Origin: Roseateles depolymerans
GTDB lineage: Bacteria > Pseudomonadota > Gammaproteobacteria > Burkholderiales > Burkholderiaceae_C
Assembly (NCBI RefSeq): GCF_003387155.1
Contig: NZ_QUMT01000003.1
Span: 1,018,233-1,082,232, forward strand
Direction of reading: 5' to 3'
Length of the DNA: 64,000 nucleotides
The notes below the pieces were generated by a model. The model was not told where the DNA came from. It did no database searches and worked only from the letters and a program-made list of their open reading frames with translations. The position numbers were made by a program, and so were the translations under genes. Numbering within the stretch: the first letter of the stretch is position 1; the number at the start of each line of letters is the position of its first letter. Shown piece after piece: positions 44,061-52,795 of the stretch.

Positions 44061-44945
44061 TCAGCGCGTCCGGGTCGCGACATAGATGCTGCCCAGACAC
44101 AGCCCCATGCCCGCCACCGACAGCACGGTGGGCTGCCAGCCTTCCAGCAAGGCCGACAGCACCAGCGCAATGACCGGAATCACCACGCCGGTGAGTGCGG
44201 CACGGGCGGTGCCCTGCCGCTGCGCCAGCTTGAAATACAGCACAAAGGCCACCACCGAGCCGAACACCGCCAGGTAGAGCAGCGACGCCACGTAGGAGAA
44301 CTTCCAGGAGAACTGCATCCCCTGCCCGGTCACGAACGACATCGTCGTCAGGAACAGCGCCCCGTAGCCCATGCTCCAGGCCAGCACCGGCACCAGCGCC
44401 AGTCCGCGGCGGGTCAGGGTGAGGGTCAGCACATTGCCGATGCAGGCGGCCAGTACCGCGGCCAGCCCCATCAGCAGGCCGTAGGCGGCCGTGGGGCGGG
44501 CGCCGGTGGAGGCGATTTCCGGCCAGAAGATCATCACCACGCCCAGCACCCCGCCCACCGAGGCGGTCAGGAAGCGCAGCGACACCCGCTGGCCGAAGAA
44601 CACCCGGCCCGACAGCGCATTGCCGAACACCATCAGGCAGAACAGCACCGCCACCAGACCGGACGGGATGTGGCGCTCGGCCTCATACACCGAGTAGTAA
44701 TTGCCGCTGTATTGCACGATGCCGGTGGCCAGCATCAGGCCATGGGCCGACAGCGGCAGGCGCAGGGACAAGCCCTGCCAGCGGCTCAGGCCCACCAGGA
44801 TCAGGGCCGCGATGCCAAAGCGCCAGGCCACGGAGTTCAGCACCGGCACGCCGGAGGCCAACTGGTACAGGATGATGTGCCAGGTGCTGGCCCAGATGAG
44901 GGTGGGCCCCCAGAACAACCATCGATCGGACAACTTGGACATCAC
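44061..44945 (-). CDS. DMT-superfamily (EamA) transporter
   Basis: A 294-residue protein with ten hydrophobic helices in two EamA repeats (LIWASTWHIILYQL, SVAWRFGIAALILVGLS, LVAVLFCLMVFGNALSGRVFFGQ, ALTGVVIPVIALVLSALLEGW). The motif VLFCLMVFGNAL is typical of drug/metabolite exporters. Likely an inner-membrane efflux carrier of unknown substrate. It stands alone between the peptidase and a LysE-type gene. Confidence 0.88.
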   Translation of the reverse strand: MMSKLSDRWLFWGPTLIWASTWHIILYQLASGVPVLNSVAWRFGIAALILVGLSRWQGLSLRLPLSAHGLMLATGIVQYSGNYYSVYEAERHIPSGLVAVLFCLMVFGNALSGRVFFGQRVSLRFLTASVGGVLGVVMIFWPEIASTGARPTAAYGLLMGLAAVLAACIGNVLTLTLTRRGLALVPVLAWSMGYGALFLTTMSFVTGQGMQFSWKFSYVASLLYLAVFGSVVAFVLYFKLAQRQGTARAALTGVVIPVIALVLSALLEGWQPTVLSVAGMGLCLGSIYVATRTR

Positions 44946-45142
44946 AAGGCCACCACAAGGAAACCACGAGGCAACGGCCCCGAGGTGCGAGGTCGTTGAG
45001 GCGCAATAGATCAGGAGGCGTCAAGCACGGGGCTGGCGCCGGGGGGCGGCGGCAGCGAAACCGGTTGACGAGGGTCGGACAGCGCGCGAGAGCCGGCGAC
45101 GGGTCGCGCGCTGGTGCAGGTCAGGGGCAGGTCAGGGTCAGC

Positions 45143-45769
45143 TCAGGTGCGTTTGATGGTGGCCAGGAGCGTGCCGGCCGCAATGAACAGCGAACCGAAG
45201 ACCCGGTTCAGCATCTTGAGATGGGACTCGGAGCGCAGCGCCGACAACACCCGTGCCGCCAGGGCGGTGTAGCCGGCCATCACCACCGCATCGGTGAAGG
45301 ACAGGGTGGCGGCAATGACCGCGTATTGCGGGGCCAGGTGCTGGTTCACGTCCAGGAACTGCGGCACGATGGCCAGCAGGAACACGGTGCCCTTGGGATT
45401 GACCGCGTTGATGCCCCAGCCGCGCCGCACCAGCTGCCAGCGGGTGACGGGCTTGTTCTCGCCGGTCTGCGCCACCAGCGGCTTGCCGGGCGAGCGCCAC
45501 TGCTGCACACCCAGGTAGATCAGATAGGCCACGCCCACCCACTTCACCAGCAGGAAGGCCTGCTCAGAGGCCTTGATCAGCGCACCCAGGCCCACGCCCA
45601 CCAGCACGATCTGGGTCAGGATGCCCAGGATCAGGCCGAGGGTGGTGAAGTACCCGCGCCGGAAGCCGTAATTGAGTCCGGAGCTCATGGCCGCAATGGC
45701 TCCCGCGCCCGGGGACAGGCTGATGGCCCAGGAGGCTGCGAAAAACTGCAGCCAGACTGACAACTCCAT
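45143..45769 (-). CDS. LysE/RhtB-family amino acid exporter
   Basis: A 208-residue protein with six hydrophobic helices. The RhtB signature ISLSPGAGAIAAMSSGLNYGFRRG near the N-terminus and GWGINAVNPKGTVFLLAIVPQFL in the middle are standard. It exports amino acids such as homoserine, threonine or arginine; the substrate cannot be read from sequence. Divergent from radA across 160 bases, which contain a CTCC/GGAG mini-dyad near 45776-45787. Confidence 0.9.
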   Translation of the reverse strand: MELSVWLQFFAASWAISLSPGAGAIAAMSSGLNYGFRRGYFTTLGLILGILTQIVLVGVGLGALIKASEQAFLLVKWVGVAYLIYLGVQQWRSPGKPLVAQTGENKPVTRWQLVRRGWGINAVNPKGTVFLLAIVPQFLDVNQHLAPQYAVIAATLSFTDAVVMAGYTALAARVLSALRSESHLKMLNRVFGSLFIAAGTLLATIKRT

Positions 45770-45929
45770 GATGGACTCCTAAAGGAGCCGGCGTTTTAGC
45801 ATGCCGACATCGGCTTGACGATGGTCACAGCATGTCAATTGTTGGGGTCTGTGCGCGTCCGGGCGGTCTGGCGTGCCGCAGTTGGCATCCGAGACGCGGC
45901 CGGCGGGGCACAGCGGCGACAATCGCGGG

Positions 45930-47291
45930 ATGGCTTCCCCCAAGACCCACTACGTCTGCTCCGAATGCGGCGCCTCCAGCGCCAAATGGCTGGGCCGCTG
46001 CCCCTCCTGCAGTGCCTGGAATACTTTGGTCGAGACCGTCGCGGAGAGCGGCGGGGCGGCAAAGAACCGTTACCAGTCCCTGGCGCGGAGCCAGCCGGTG
46101 GCCACCCTGTCGGAGATCGAGGCCAAGGATTTCGACCGCACCCCCACCTCGCTGGAGGAACTGGACCGGGTGCTGGGCGGCGGCATCGTCACCGGCGGCG
46201 TGGTGCTGATCGGCGGGGACCCCGGCATCGGCAAGTCCACCCTGCTGCTGCAGGCGGTGGATGCGCTGTCCCGCCAGATGAAGGTGCTGTATGTGACCGG
46301 GGAAGAGTCCGGCGCGCAGGTGGCCATGCGTTCCCGCCGGCTCGGGCTGGATGGCAGCCAGGTGCGGGTGCTGGCCGAGATCGGGCTGGAGAAGATCCTG
46401 GCCACCATCGAGGTGGAAGCGCCGGACTTCTGCGTCATCGACTCCATCCAGACCCTGTATTCCGAACAGCTGTCCTCCGCCCCCGGCTCGGTGGCCCAGG
46501 TGCGGGAATGCGCCGCGCAACTCACCCGCACCGCCAAGGCCACCGGCTGCGCGATGGTGCTGGTCGGCCACGTGACCAAGGAAGGTGCGCTGGCCGGACC
46601 GCGTGTGCTGGAGCACATCGTGGACACGGTGCTGTATTTCGAAGGGGACACCCACAGCAGCTACCGGCTGGTGCGGGCCATCAAGAACCGGTTCGGCGCG
46701 GTCAACGAGATCGGCGTCTTCGCCATGACGGAAAAGGGCCTCAAGGGCGTGACCAACCCGAGCGCCATTTTTCTGTCCACCCACGGCGAGCCGGTGCCGG
46801 GCTCCTGCGTGCTGGTGACCCTGGAAGGCACCCGGCCGCTGCTGGTGGAGCTGCAGGCGCTGGTGGATGGCGGCGGGCCCAGTCCGCGGCGGCTGTCCGT
46901 CGGCCTGGACCGGGACCGGCTGGCCATGCTGCTGGCGGTGCTGCACCGGCATGCCGGCGTGGCGACCATGGACCAGGATGTCTTCGTGAATGCCGTGGGC
47001 GGTGTGCGGATCACTGAACCTGCCGCTGACCTGGCCGTGCTGCTGGCCATCCAGAGCTCACTGCGCGGCAAGGCGCTGCCCAAAGGCTTCATCGCCTTCG
47101 GGGAAGTGGGCCTGGCCGGCGAGGTCCGGCCCGCGCCACGCGGGCAGGAGCGGCTCAAGGAAGCCGCGAAACTGGGGTTCTCCGTGGCCGTGGTGCCTCA
47201 GGCCAACGCGCCCAAAAAGCCGATCAACGGCCTGACGGTGCATGCCGTGGCCCGCATCGAGGACGCCATCGAGATCCTGCGAGGCATGTGA
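45930..47291 (+). CDS. radA: DNA repair protein RadA
   Basis: The protein has 453 residues from the ATG at 45930. An N-terminal zinc finger (YVCSECGASSAKWLGRCPSC) is followed by a RecA-like ATPase (Walker A GGDPGIGKST), the RadA-specific KNRFG motif and a Lon-like C-terminal domain (PADLAVLLAIQSS, GEVGLAGEVRP). It acts as a branch-migration helicase in recombination. Its position near alr and ilvE matches beta-proteobacterial gene order. Confidence 0.96.
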   Translation: MASPKTHYVCSECGASSAKWLGRCPSCSAWNTLVETVAESGGAAKNRYQSLARSQPVATLSEIEAKDFDRTPTSLEELDRVLGGGIVTGGVVLIGGDPGIGKSTLLLQAVDALSRQMKVLYVTGEESGAQVAMRSRRLGLDGSQVRVLAEIGLEKILATIEVEAPDFCVIDSIQTLYSEQLSSAPGSVAQVRECAAQLTRTAKATGCAMVLVGHVTKEGALAGPRVLEHIVDTVLYFEGDTHSSYRLVRAIKNRFGAVNEIGVFAMTEKGLKGVTNPSAIFLSTHGEPVPGSCVLVTLEGTRPLLVELQALVDGGGPSPRRLSVGLDRDRLAMLLAVLHRHAGVATMDQDVFVNAVGGVRITEPAADLAVLLAIQSSLRGKALPKGFIAFGEVGLAGEVRPAPRGQERLKEAAKLGFSVAVVPQANAPKKPINGLTVHAVARIEDAIEILRGM

Positions 47292-47296
47292 CACTT

Positions 47297-47446
47297 ATGC
47301 GCCCCGAATTCCCCATTCAGCCCCCCTACTACGCCGTGATTTTCAGAAGTCAGCGCACCCCCTCCCGACCCGACGACGGACAGGGCACCGTCATCCGCCT
47401 CCTCACTGCGGCAGGGGATGAGCCCTCGCAAGGAGGCCAGGCATGA
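47297..47446 (+). pseudogene. Short frame resembling the start of an ABM-type monooxygenase
   Basis: A 49-codon frame begins 5 bases after radA. Its first part, FPIQPPYYAVIFRSQRT, closely resembles the N-terminus of a conserved antibiotic-biosynthesis-monooxygenase-like family (typically PPYYAVIFTSxRT followed by DGDxGY). The rest (DDGQGTVIRLL...) does not continue the fold, so this looks like a truncated or frame-shifted remnant. Its TGA overlaps the ATG of the next gene. The similarity is from memory and covers under 20 residues. Confidence 0.4.
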
Positions 47447-47868
47447 ACCGCTGGTTCGGAGTCGCGCTGGCGGTGGCCGCCGTGGCGATCGGCATTGCCC
47501 TGTACGGCTGGAAGGGCGCAATCCTGGCGCTGTCGCTGATCGTGTTCTGGCTGCTGCTGCAGTTCAGCCAGTTGATGAAGGTGATGCGCACCGCCAATGA
47601 GTCGCCGCTGGGCCATGTCAGCAGCGCCCTGATGCTGCAGTCCCGCCTGCATCCCGGCATGACGCTGGTGCAGTTGATCCGCTTGTGCCGCTCGCTGGGG
47701 GTGAAGGTTGCCCCTGACACCTACCGCTGGGCCGATGCCGGCGGCGACGCCGTGGAAGTCGTGCTCAAGGCCGGCAAGGTGACCCACTGGACGCTGATCC
47801 GGGCGCAGGACGACAAGGTCGTGGACGCCGACGCGACGGAAACGCCATCCCCGGACGGGCTTGCATAA
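47443..47868 (+). CDS. Conserved small membrane protein of unknown function
   Basis: A 141-residue protein with AAGGAGG just upstream of its ATG. Two N-terminal transmembrane helices (VALAVAAVAIGIALYGW, ILALSLIVFWLLLQF) are followed by a soluble domain with SPLGHVSSALMLQSRLHPGMTLVQLIRLCRSLG. It is commonly seen next to ilvE in related bacteria, but its role is unknown. Its stop lies 31 bases before ilvE, so co-transcription is likely. Confidence 0.8.
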   Translation: MNRWFGVALAVAAVAIGIALYGWKGAILALSLIVFWLLLQFSQLMKVMRTANESPLGHVSSALMLQSRLHPGMTLVQLIRLCRSLGVKVAPDTYRWADAGGDAVEVVLKAGKVTHWTLIRAQDDKVVDADATETPSPDGLA

Positions 47869-47899
47869 AATCCGGCACTTTGACGCACAAGGAATTCCC

Positions 47900-48823
47900 A
47901 TGTCTTTGGACGACCGCGACGGCAAGATCTGGATGGACGGCGAGCTGGTGGACTGGCGCGATGCCAAGATTCATGTGCTGAGCCACACCCTGCACTACGG
48001 CTGCGGCGCCTTCGAAGGCGTGCGGGCCTACAAGACGGACAAGGGCACCGCCATCTTCCGTCTGCGCGAGCACACCGAGCGCCTGTTCAACAGCGCCAAG
48101 ATCCTGCGCATGAAGCTGCCGTTCACCGTCGAACAGGTGGAAGAGGCGCAAAAGCAGGTCGTCCGTGAGAACCAGCTGGAGAGCTGCTACCTGCGCCCGC
48201 TGACCTGGATCGGCAGCGAGAAGCTGGGCGTCAGCCCCAAGGGCAACAAGATCCACCTGATGGTGGCCGCCTGGGCCTGGGGCGCCTACCTGGGCGAGGA
48301 AGGTCTCAAGCGCGGCATCCGCGTCAAGACCAGCAGCTACACCCGCCACCACGTCAACATCACCATGACGCAGGCCAAGGCGGTGAGCAACTACACCAAC
48401 TCGATCCTGGCCAACATGGAGGCCACCGACGACGGCTACGACGAGGCCCTGCTGCTGGACGCCTCCGGCTTCGTGTCCGAAGGCGCGGGCGAGAACCTGT
48501 TCGTCATCAAGAACGGCGTGGTCTACACGCCGGACCTGTCGGCCGGTGCGCTCAACGGCATCACCCGCAACACCATCTTCCACATCTGCCAGGACCTGGG
48601 CCTGAAGCTGGTGGAAAAGCGCATCACCCGCGACGAGGTCTACATCGCCGACGAAGCCTTCTTCACCGGCACGGCGGCCGAAGTCACCCCCATCCGCGAG
48701 CTGGACCGCATCGAGATCGGCATCGGCAGCCGCGGTCCGATCACCGAAAAAATCCAGGCCGCCTTCTTTGACATCGTCAACGGCCGCAATCCCCGTTATG
48801 CACACTGGCTGACGCTGGTGTGA
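47900..48823 (+). CDS. ilvE: Branched-chain amino acid aminotransferase
   Basis: The protein has 307 residues from the ATG at 47900 (CAAGGAATTCCC upstream). Class IV aminotransferase features: FEGVRAYKT near the N-terminus, the PLP Lys in MTQAKAVSNYTNSILA, the EGAGENLFVIKNG motif and FFTGTAAEVTPIREL. It performs the last step of Val, Leu and Ile synthesis in the cytoplasm. A 68-residue zinc-ribbon gene follows 14 bases later, as commonly seen in beta-proteobacteria. Confidence 0.95.
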   Translation: MSLDDRDGKIWMDGELVDWRDAKIHVLSHTLHYGCGAFEGVRAYKTDKGTAIFRLREHTERLFNSAKILRMKLPFTVEQVEEAQKQVVRENQLESCYLRPLTWIGSEKLGVSPKGNKIHLMVAAWAWGAYLGEEGLKRGIRVKTSSYTRHHVNITMTQAKAVSNYTNSILANMEATDDGYDEALLLDASGFVSEGAGENLFVIKNGVVYTPDLSAGALNGITRNTIFHICQDLGLKLVEKRITRDEVYIADEAFFTGTAAEVTPIRELDRIEIGIGSRGPITEKIQAAFFDIVNGRNPRYAHWLTLV

Positions 48824-48837
48824 GAGAGACCTGCATC

Positions 48838-49044
48838 ATGACCCAACCCAAATCTGTCGTCGAAGTCTCCGCCAAGGACCTGCAAGGCCCTGGCGTGGTG
48901 TTCTGCCCGAACCCGAAGATGCCGCTGTGGAGCAACCATCCGCGGGTGTTCATCGACCTGAGCCATGGCGGCGAAGGCCAGTGCGCCTACTGTGGCACCG
49001 CCTACCGGCTCAAGGCCGGCGAAGTGCTGCCCGCCGGTCACTGA
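48838..49044 (+). CDS. CHCC-type zinc-finger protein
   Basis: A 68-residue protein. The zf-CHCC pattern is clear: VVFCPNPKMPLWSNHPRVF (Cys and His) and GQCAYCGTAYRL (two Cys). It is related to the zinc-binding subunit found with respiratory complex I in other lineages; in bacteria its function is not settled. It directly follows ilvE and precedes the NTF2-like gene by 13 bases. Confidence 0.92.
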   Translation: MTQPKSVVEVSAKDLQGPGVVFCPNPKMPLWSNHPRVFIDLSHGGEGQCAYCGTAYRLKAGEVLPAGH

Positions 49045-49057
49045 CCCCGGCCACCCC

Positions 49058-49519
49058 ATGGTGCGCAAACCCCAGTCCGCCCTGCTGCTGGCCACCCCGG
49101 AAGATTCCGAGGCGCAGTTCTACGAGGCGCTGCAGACGGCCGACCTGGAGCGGCTGATGGCGATCTGGGGCGAGGAAGACGAAGTCGCCTGCGTGCATCC
49201 GGGCGGGCCCCGCGTGGTGGGCGCGCCCGCCATCCGTGCCAGCTTCGCGGCCATCTTCGCCCGCGGCGCCATCCCGGTGCATCCGGAGTGCCAACGGCGC
49301 CTGGTGGTGGGTGACACGGCCATCCATCACGTCCTGGAGCGGGTGGAGATCGCCACGGAAGCAGGCATGGAAAGTGCCTGGGTGGTGGCGACCAATGTCT
49401 ACCTCAAAACCGCCCTCGGCTGGCGCATGGTCTCCCACCATGCCAGCCCGGGCACGACGCAGGACGTGAAGCAGGAACCGTCGATCGTCTCTTCGGCAAC
49501 GCCCACGACGCTGCACTGA
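49058..49519 (+). CDS. NTF2-like (SnoaL/DUF4440-type) protein
   Basis: A 153-residue protein. The motif EAQFYEALQTADLERLMAIWGEEDEVACVHPGG is typical of a SnoaL-like cone fold, followed by RASFAAIF, IHHVLERVEI and GWRMVSHHAS. Such proteins can be small isomerases or binding domains; no active site is certain. It lies in a run of same-strand genes (ilvE to 51151), and the hydrolase gene starts 8 bases after its stop. Confidence 0.85.
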   Translation: MVRKPQSALLLATPEDSEAQFYEALQTADLERLMAIWGEEDEVACVHPGGPRVVGAPAIRASFAAIFARGAIPVHPECQRRLVVGDTAIHHVLERVEIATEAGMESAWVVATNVYLKTALGWRMVSHHASPGTTQDVKQEPSIVSSATPTTLH

Positions 49520-49527
49520 AAGGCGCC

Positions 49528-50601
49528 ATGCAGTATCACGCACCGTCCTGGTTGCCGGGCGGTCACGCCCAGACCATCTGGCCCGTGCTGTTCTCCAAGC
49601 GTTTCACCGGGCCCGCCCCCCAGTTCAGGCGCGAGCGATGGACCACGCCGGACGGCGATTTCGTGGATGTCGAACGGCTGGTGGAAACCGGCCCGGCCAC
49701 TGGCACGGCAGCGGACGGCTCCCCGGTGGCGATGCTGTCCGCCGCCGCCGGCGGACGGCTGGTGGCCGGTGCGCCCTCGGCGGCAGCGGCCGACATTGGG
49801 TCGGAACGCCCGCTGCTGGTGCTGTTCCATGGCCTGGAAGGCAGCGTCGACAGCCAATATGTGCAGGCCTTTGCCGCCGTGGCGGCCGAGCGGGGCTGGG
49901 CTTTTGCCATGCCGTATTTCCGCGGCTGCTCGGGCGAGCTGAATCTCGCGCCGCGGGCCTACCACTCCGGGGATTACGAAGAGATCGGCTGGATGCTGGG
50001 CCAGCTGCGCGCCGCCCATCGGGGACCGATGATCGCGGCGGGCGTCTCGCTGGGCGGCAATGCGCTGCTGCGCTGGGCCCAGGAGGCTGGCGACGATGCG
50101 CGTCGGACGGTGCAGGCGGTCTGCTCCATCTGCTCGCCGCTGGACCTGACGGCAGCCGGCCATGCCATTGGCAAGGGCTTCAACTACTGGGTCTACACCC
50201 GCATGTTCCTCAAGACCATGCGGCCCAAGGCGCTGAAGAAGTTGCGGCAGCATCCTGGGCTGTTTGATGAAGAGAAGCTGCGGCGGGCCCGCAATCTCTA
50301 TGAATTCGACAACATCTTCACCGCGCCCCTGCATGGGTTCCGCGATGTGGATGATTACTGGCTGCGCGCCTCGGCCAAGCCGCATCTGTCCCGCATCCGC
50401 GTGCCTGCGCTGGTGTTGAATGCGCGCAATGATCCCTTTGTGCCGGCGCACAGCTTGCCGGAGCAGAGCCATGTGGGTCCGTGCGTCACCCTGTGGCAGC
50501 CGCAGGATGGCGGCCATGTCGGCTTCCCCTCGGGCAAGCCGCCGGGCCATGTGCGGACCATGCCCAACAAGGTCTGCGACTGGCTGGCCTGCGCGCTCTG
50601 A
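49528..50601 (+). CDS. Alpha/beta hydrolase, YheT family
   Basis: A 357-residue hydrolase. The YheT-type N-terminus PSWLPGGHAQTIWP is followed by LLVLFHGLEGS (oxyanion region), the nucleophile elbow GVSLGGNALL, an acid residue in LNARNDPFVPA and the His in DGGHVGFPSG. The protein is soluble and probably an esterase of unknown natural substrate. It is 25 bases from the next small gene. Confidence 0.92.
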   Translation: MQYHAPSWLPGGHAQTIWPVLFSKRFTGPAPQFRRERWTTPDGDFVDVERLVETGPATGTAADGSPVAMLSAAAGGRLVAGAPSAAAADIGSERPLLVLFHGLEGSVDSQYVQAFAAVAAERGWAFAMPYFRGCSGELNLAPRAYHSGDYEEIGWMLGQLRAAHRGPMIAAGVSLGGNALLRWAQEAGDDARRTVQAVCSICSPLDLTAAGHAIGKGFNYWVYTRMFLKTMRPKALKKLRQHPGLFDEEKLRRARNLYEFDNIFTAPLHGFRDVDDYWLRASAKPHLSRIRVPALVLNARNDPFVPAHSLPEQSHVGPCVTLWQPQDGGHVGFPSGKPPGHVRTMPNKVCDWLACAL

Positions 50602-50626
50602 CCCGTCCCCCGGAGGTTGAACGGCC

Positions 50627-51151
50627 ATGGATCCCATCGTTGAAGCGGCCCTCAAGAAGTGGCCGAACGTCCCGCATTGCTATGGATGGCTGGCGCTGGA
50701 TGCGCGCGGCGACTGGTACATGCGGGATGAACGCATCCAGGCGGCCGGGCCGTTTCCGGCGGTCAAGGGCAGCCGCATCACCCACGACAAGCTGATCGGC
50801 TTCATCCACCGCAACTATGCGGTGGATGAGCACGGCTGCTGGTTCTTCCAGAACGGACCGCAGCGGGTGTATGTGCAGCTGGAGGCGGCGCCGTGGATCT
50901 GGCGACTGCAGCCGGATGGCCGGGTGCTCAGCCACACCGGGCAGGCCGCGCAGGTGGCGTCGGGCTGGCTGGATGAGCAGGAGCGGCTGTTCCTGATTGC
51001 CGACATCGGGCTGGGGCTGGTGCATACCCAGGACATGGGGCCGGCGGCCGATGCGATCGAGGCGGGGGTGTGGTCGGTGGAGACGACCACGCACCAGGCG
51101 CTGCTGTCGCGTTGCGGGGTCGTGTTGGCGCCGGCGCCTGGTGGTGGCTGA
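50627..51151 (+). CDS. Conserved beta-proteobacterial protein of unknown function
   Basis: A 174-residue protein with CGGAGG 8-13 bases upstream of the ATG. Conserved-looking motifs are ALKKWPNVPHCYGWLALDARGDWYMRD, GFIHRNYAVDEHGCWFFQNGPQRVYVQLE and PADGRVLSHTG-like segments. It belongs to a DUF family whose number I do not recall with certainty. It is soluble, has no catalytic motif I can identify, and probably shares a transcript with the YheT-like hydrolase. Confidence 0.8.
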   Translation: MDPIVEAALKKWPNVPHCYGWLALDARGDWYMRDERIQAAGPFPAVKGSRITHDKLIGFIHRNYAVDEHGCWFFQNGPQRVYVQLEAAPWIWRLQPDGRVLSHTGQAAQVASGWLDEQERLFLIADIGLGLVHTQDMGPAADAIEAGVWSVETTTHQALLSRCGVVLAPAPGGG

Positions 51152-51196
51152 AAGCGCTTGGTGCGTCCCAAAGCCAAAGCGCTTGGTGCGCACCAA
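51151..51196. repeat. Direct repeat and palindrome after the DUF gene
   Basis: AAAGCGCTTGGTGCG occurs at 51151-51165 and 51176-51190. The second copy extends into a perfect 14-bp palindrome TTGGTGCGCACCAA (51183-51196). More degenerate AAAGCG/GAGAGCGCC copies follow to about 51270. It lies between convergent genes and may act as a transcription end, though no T-run is present. Confidence 0.5.
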
Positions 51197-51298
51197 AGCG
51201 GCTGAGAGCAGTAGCTGAGAGCGCCTGAAAAAACGCTTCATGCGTTCGACAACGCCCGAAAGCGCCTGGAGGAACCTCAAGGCGCCCGAGGCTGGCGC

Positions 51299-51859
51299 TT
51301 ATTGCGAAGCAGCGGACGCCGCCACCGGCGCCTTGGGTTCTTCCAGCTTGCCGCCTGCGTTGTTGGCCATGTAGACCACCGCACGGGCGATTTCATAGTC
51401 GCTGGCTTCACCGCCGCCTTGAGGCGGCATGGCGCCCTTGCCCTTGAGGGCGGAGTGCAGCAGGGTGTCGAAGCCGGTCTTCAGGCGCGGGGCCCATGCG
51501 TCGGCGTCGCCGAACTTGGGCGCGCCCAAGGTGCCAGTGGCATGGCACGCCGCGCACTGGGCCTTGAAGATCTCTTCGCCGGTGCGGAAGACCGCAGGGC
51601 CGGACATGTCTTTCAGGTCGATGGTGCCGACGGGCTGGATGCGGGCGGCGACGGCTTCGGCATCGGTGATGTCGCTGCCGGCGGCGGGCTTGACGTCGCT
51701 GGAGACGTAGTTGGCGGCCAGCACCAGCACCGCGATGGGAATCACGAAAGCGAAGAACACAGCGGCGATCAGCTGCTTGGGCGTCTTGATCGGCCCTTCA
51801 TGTGCGTCGTGCGCCTCAGCGGCGTGCGTGGCGGGAGACTGATCGTGGGTTCCGCTCAT
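51299..51859 (-). CDS. Cytochrome c5-type membrane-anchored protein
   Basis: The protein has 186 residues from the ATG at 51859 (GAGGA upstream). A cytoplasmic His/Ala-rich N-terminus is followed by one transmembrane anchor (LIAAVFFAFVIPIAVLVLAANYV) and a periplasmic cytochrome c domain with haem motif CAACH and a probable axial Met in GAMPPQGG. It should shuttle electrons in the respiratory chain. A TATACT-like -10 element is seen on the minus strand near 52011-52016. Confidence 0.9.
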   Translation of the reverse strand: MSGTHDQSPATHAAEAHDAHEGPIKTPKQLIAAVFFAFVIPIAVLVLAANYVSSDVKPAAGSDITDAEAVAARIQPVGTIDLKDMSGPAVFRTGEEIFKAQCAACHATGTLGAPKFGDADAWAPRLKTGFDTLLHSALKGKGAMPPQGGGEASDYEIARAVVYMANNAGGKLEEPKAPVAASAASQ

Positions 51860-52210
51860 GGAGTCCTCGTTGCGATGGGCTGTGGCAATGGCCGTGTGCA
51901 ATGGCCGTGTGCGATCGGCGCGTTGCAAAAGGCTGGCGAACTGGAGCTGCCCGGCGGACCTGGCCCACCGGCTGGCCCGGGCTCAAGAACCGGGCGAAAA
52001 ACCGAGCAAAGTATAGCCAGCGCACCTCTTTGGCACCCTGGGGCTTTCGTCAAGAACGAGCGATGTTGGTGCGTGGCTTGGCGAACAATGGCGGGTCGTG
52101 GGGTCTGGTGTTGCGCTGGGGCGCGAGAGGGGGGCGGGCGGCCCGGGGAAGGCCTTGTTTGGGCGAATCCGCCAGAAGCCCTCAGAACATGGCTAGAATG
52201 CGTGTCTGCC
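51860..52210. promoter_or_regulatory. Divergent promoter region cytochrome c5 / tRNA-Arg
   Basis: These 351 bases have no gene. The minus strand has TATACT (52011-52016) as a likely -10 for the cytochrome gene. On the plus strand TAGAAT at 52194-52199 lies 11 bases before the tRNA and is a good -10 element; no clear -35 is seen at standard spacing. Confidence 0.5.
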
Positions 52211-52285
52211 GCGACCGTGGTGAAGTGGATATCATTGGGCCCTCCGAAGGCCTAGTCGCAAGTTCGATTCTTGCCGGTCGCACCA
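52211..52285 (+). tRNA. tRNA-Arg(CCG)
   Basis: A full cloverleaf can be drawn. Acceptor arms GCGACCG and CGGTCGC pair; D stem GTGA/TCAT; anticodon stem GGGCC/GGCCT with loop CTCCGAA, so the anticodon is CCG (reads CGG, arginine); variable AGTC; T stem GCAAG/CTTGC with loop TTCGATT; discriminator A and encoded CCA end. A -10 element (TAGAAT) lies just upstream. A CCAGCC/GGCTGG hairpin begins 2 bases after the CCA end. Confidence 0.95.
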
Positions 52286-52286
52286 G

Positions 52287-52300
52287 CCAGCCTTGGCTGG
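52287..52300 (+). repeat. Hairpin immediately after tRNA-Arg
   Basis: CCAGCC and GGCTGG pair around TT. No T-run follows, so it may help 3' end processing or weak termination of the tRNA transcript. Confidence 0.45.
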
Positions 52301-52316
52301 ATCTGCCCAAGCGCAC

Positions 52317-52368
52317 GTCATCAGCGCTCGTCATCAGCGCTCGTCATCAGCGCTCGTCATCAGCGCAA
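52317..52368. repeat. Four 13-base tandem repeats downstream of tRNA-Arg
   Basis: GTCATCAGCGCTC is repeated exactly three times from 52317, and a fourth copy ends in AA instead of TC. They start 32 bases after the tRNA. The unit is not related to the tRNA 3' end, so it does not look like an attachment-site duplication. Confidence 0.85.
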
Positions 52369-52795
52369 GCCCACGCACAACCGTGGCGCTCGGCACTGGC
52401 CTCCCCCGCACGTCCAACCGCTCCCGGTTCATCTGCTCCCGGCTCTCGGTTCCCAGTTCATCTATTCCAAGGTCGTCCTCTGGATCGCTTCACGGCGAGC
52501 GCCCTACGGCTTGACTGGCCTCCTCCATCACCGCACGGCGCACGTCAGCCGCCATGGCACTCTCACGCGCTCACCACGTACCGTCGCTGCTACGCCCCTT
52601 CCCCCCCAACGCCCCTTCTCAGAGCGCGACTTTCGTCTCACCTTTGTGAACGATCTTGAAGTTGCGTGAATCCCCACTCCTATACTTCGCGCCGCCTCAA
52701 AGCCCAGCCGGTCATCCCATCGACCGAGCGATACAAGCCGCGCGCATCGCACTGCATATCAAACCATGGGCAGGCCATTACCCCGGGAGGAAATC

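Larger units (their letters stand above)
52286..52795. other. Intergenic region between tRNA-Arg and the lipoprotein pair
   Basis: These 510 bases contain no convincing gene. After the 13-base repeats the plus strand is pyrimidine-rich. Near the end, TATACT (about 52681) preceded by a TTGAAG-like element is a possible promoter for the first lipoprotein. The block around CACTCCTATACT is repeated before the second lipoprotein gene. Confidence 0.45.

Noticed and set aside
52317-52368. CRISPR array
   Set aside because: Units are 13 bases, directly adjacent without spacers, and no cas genes are present.
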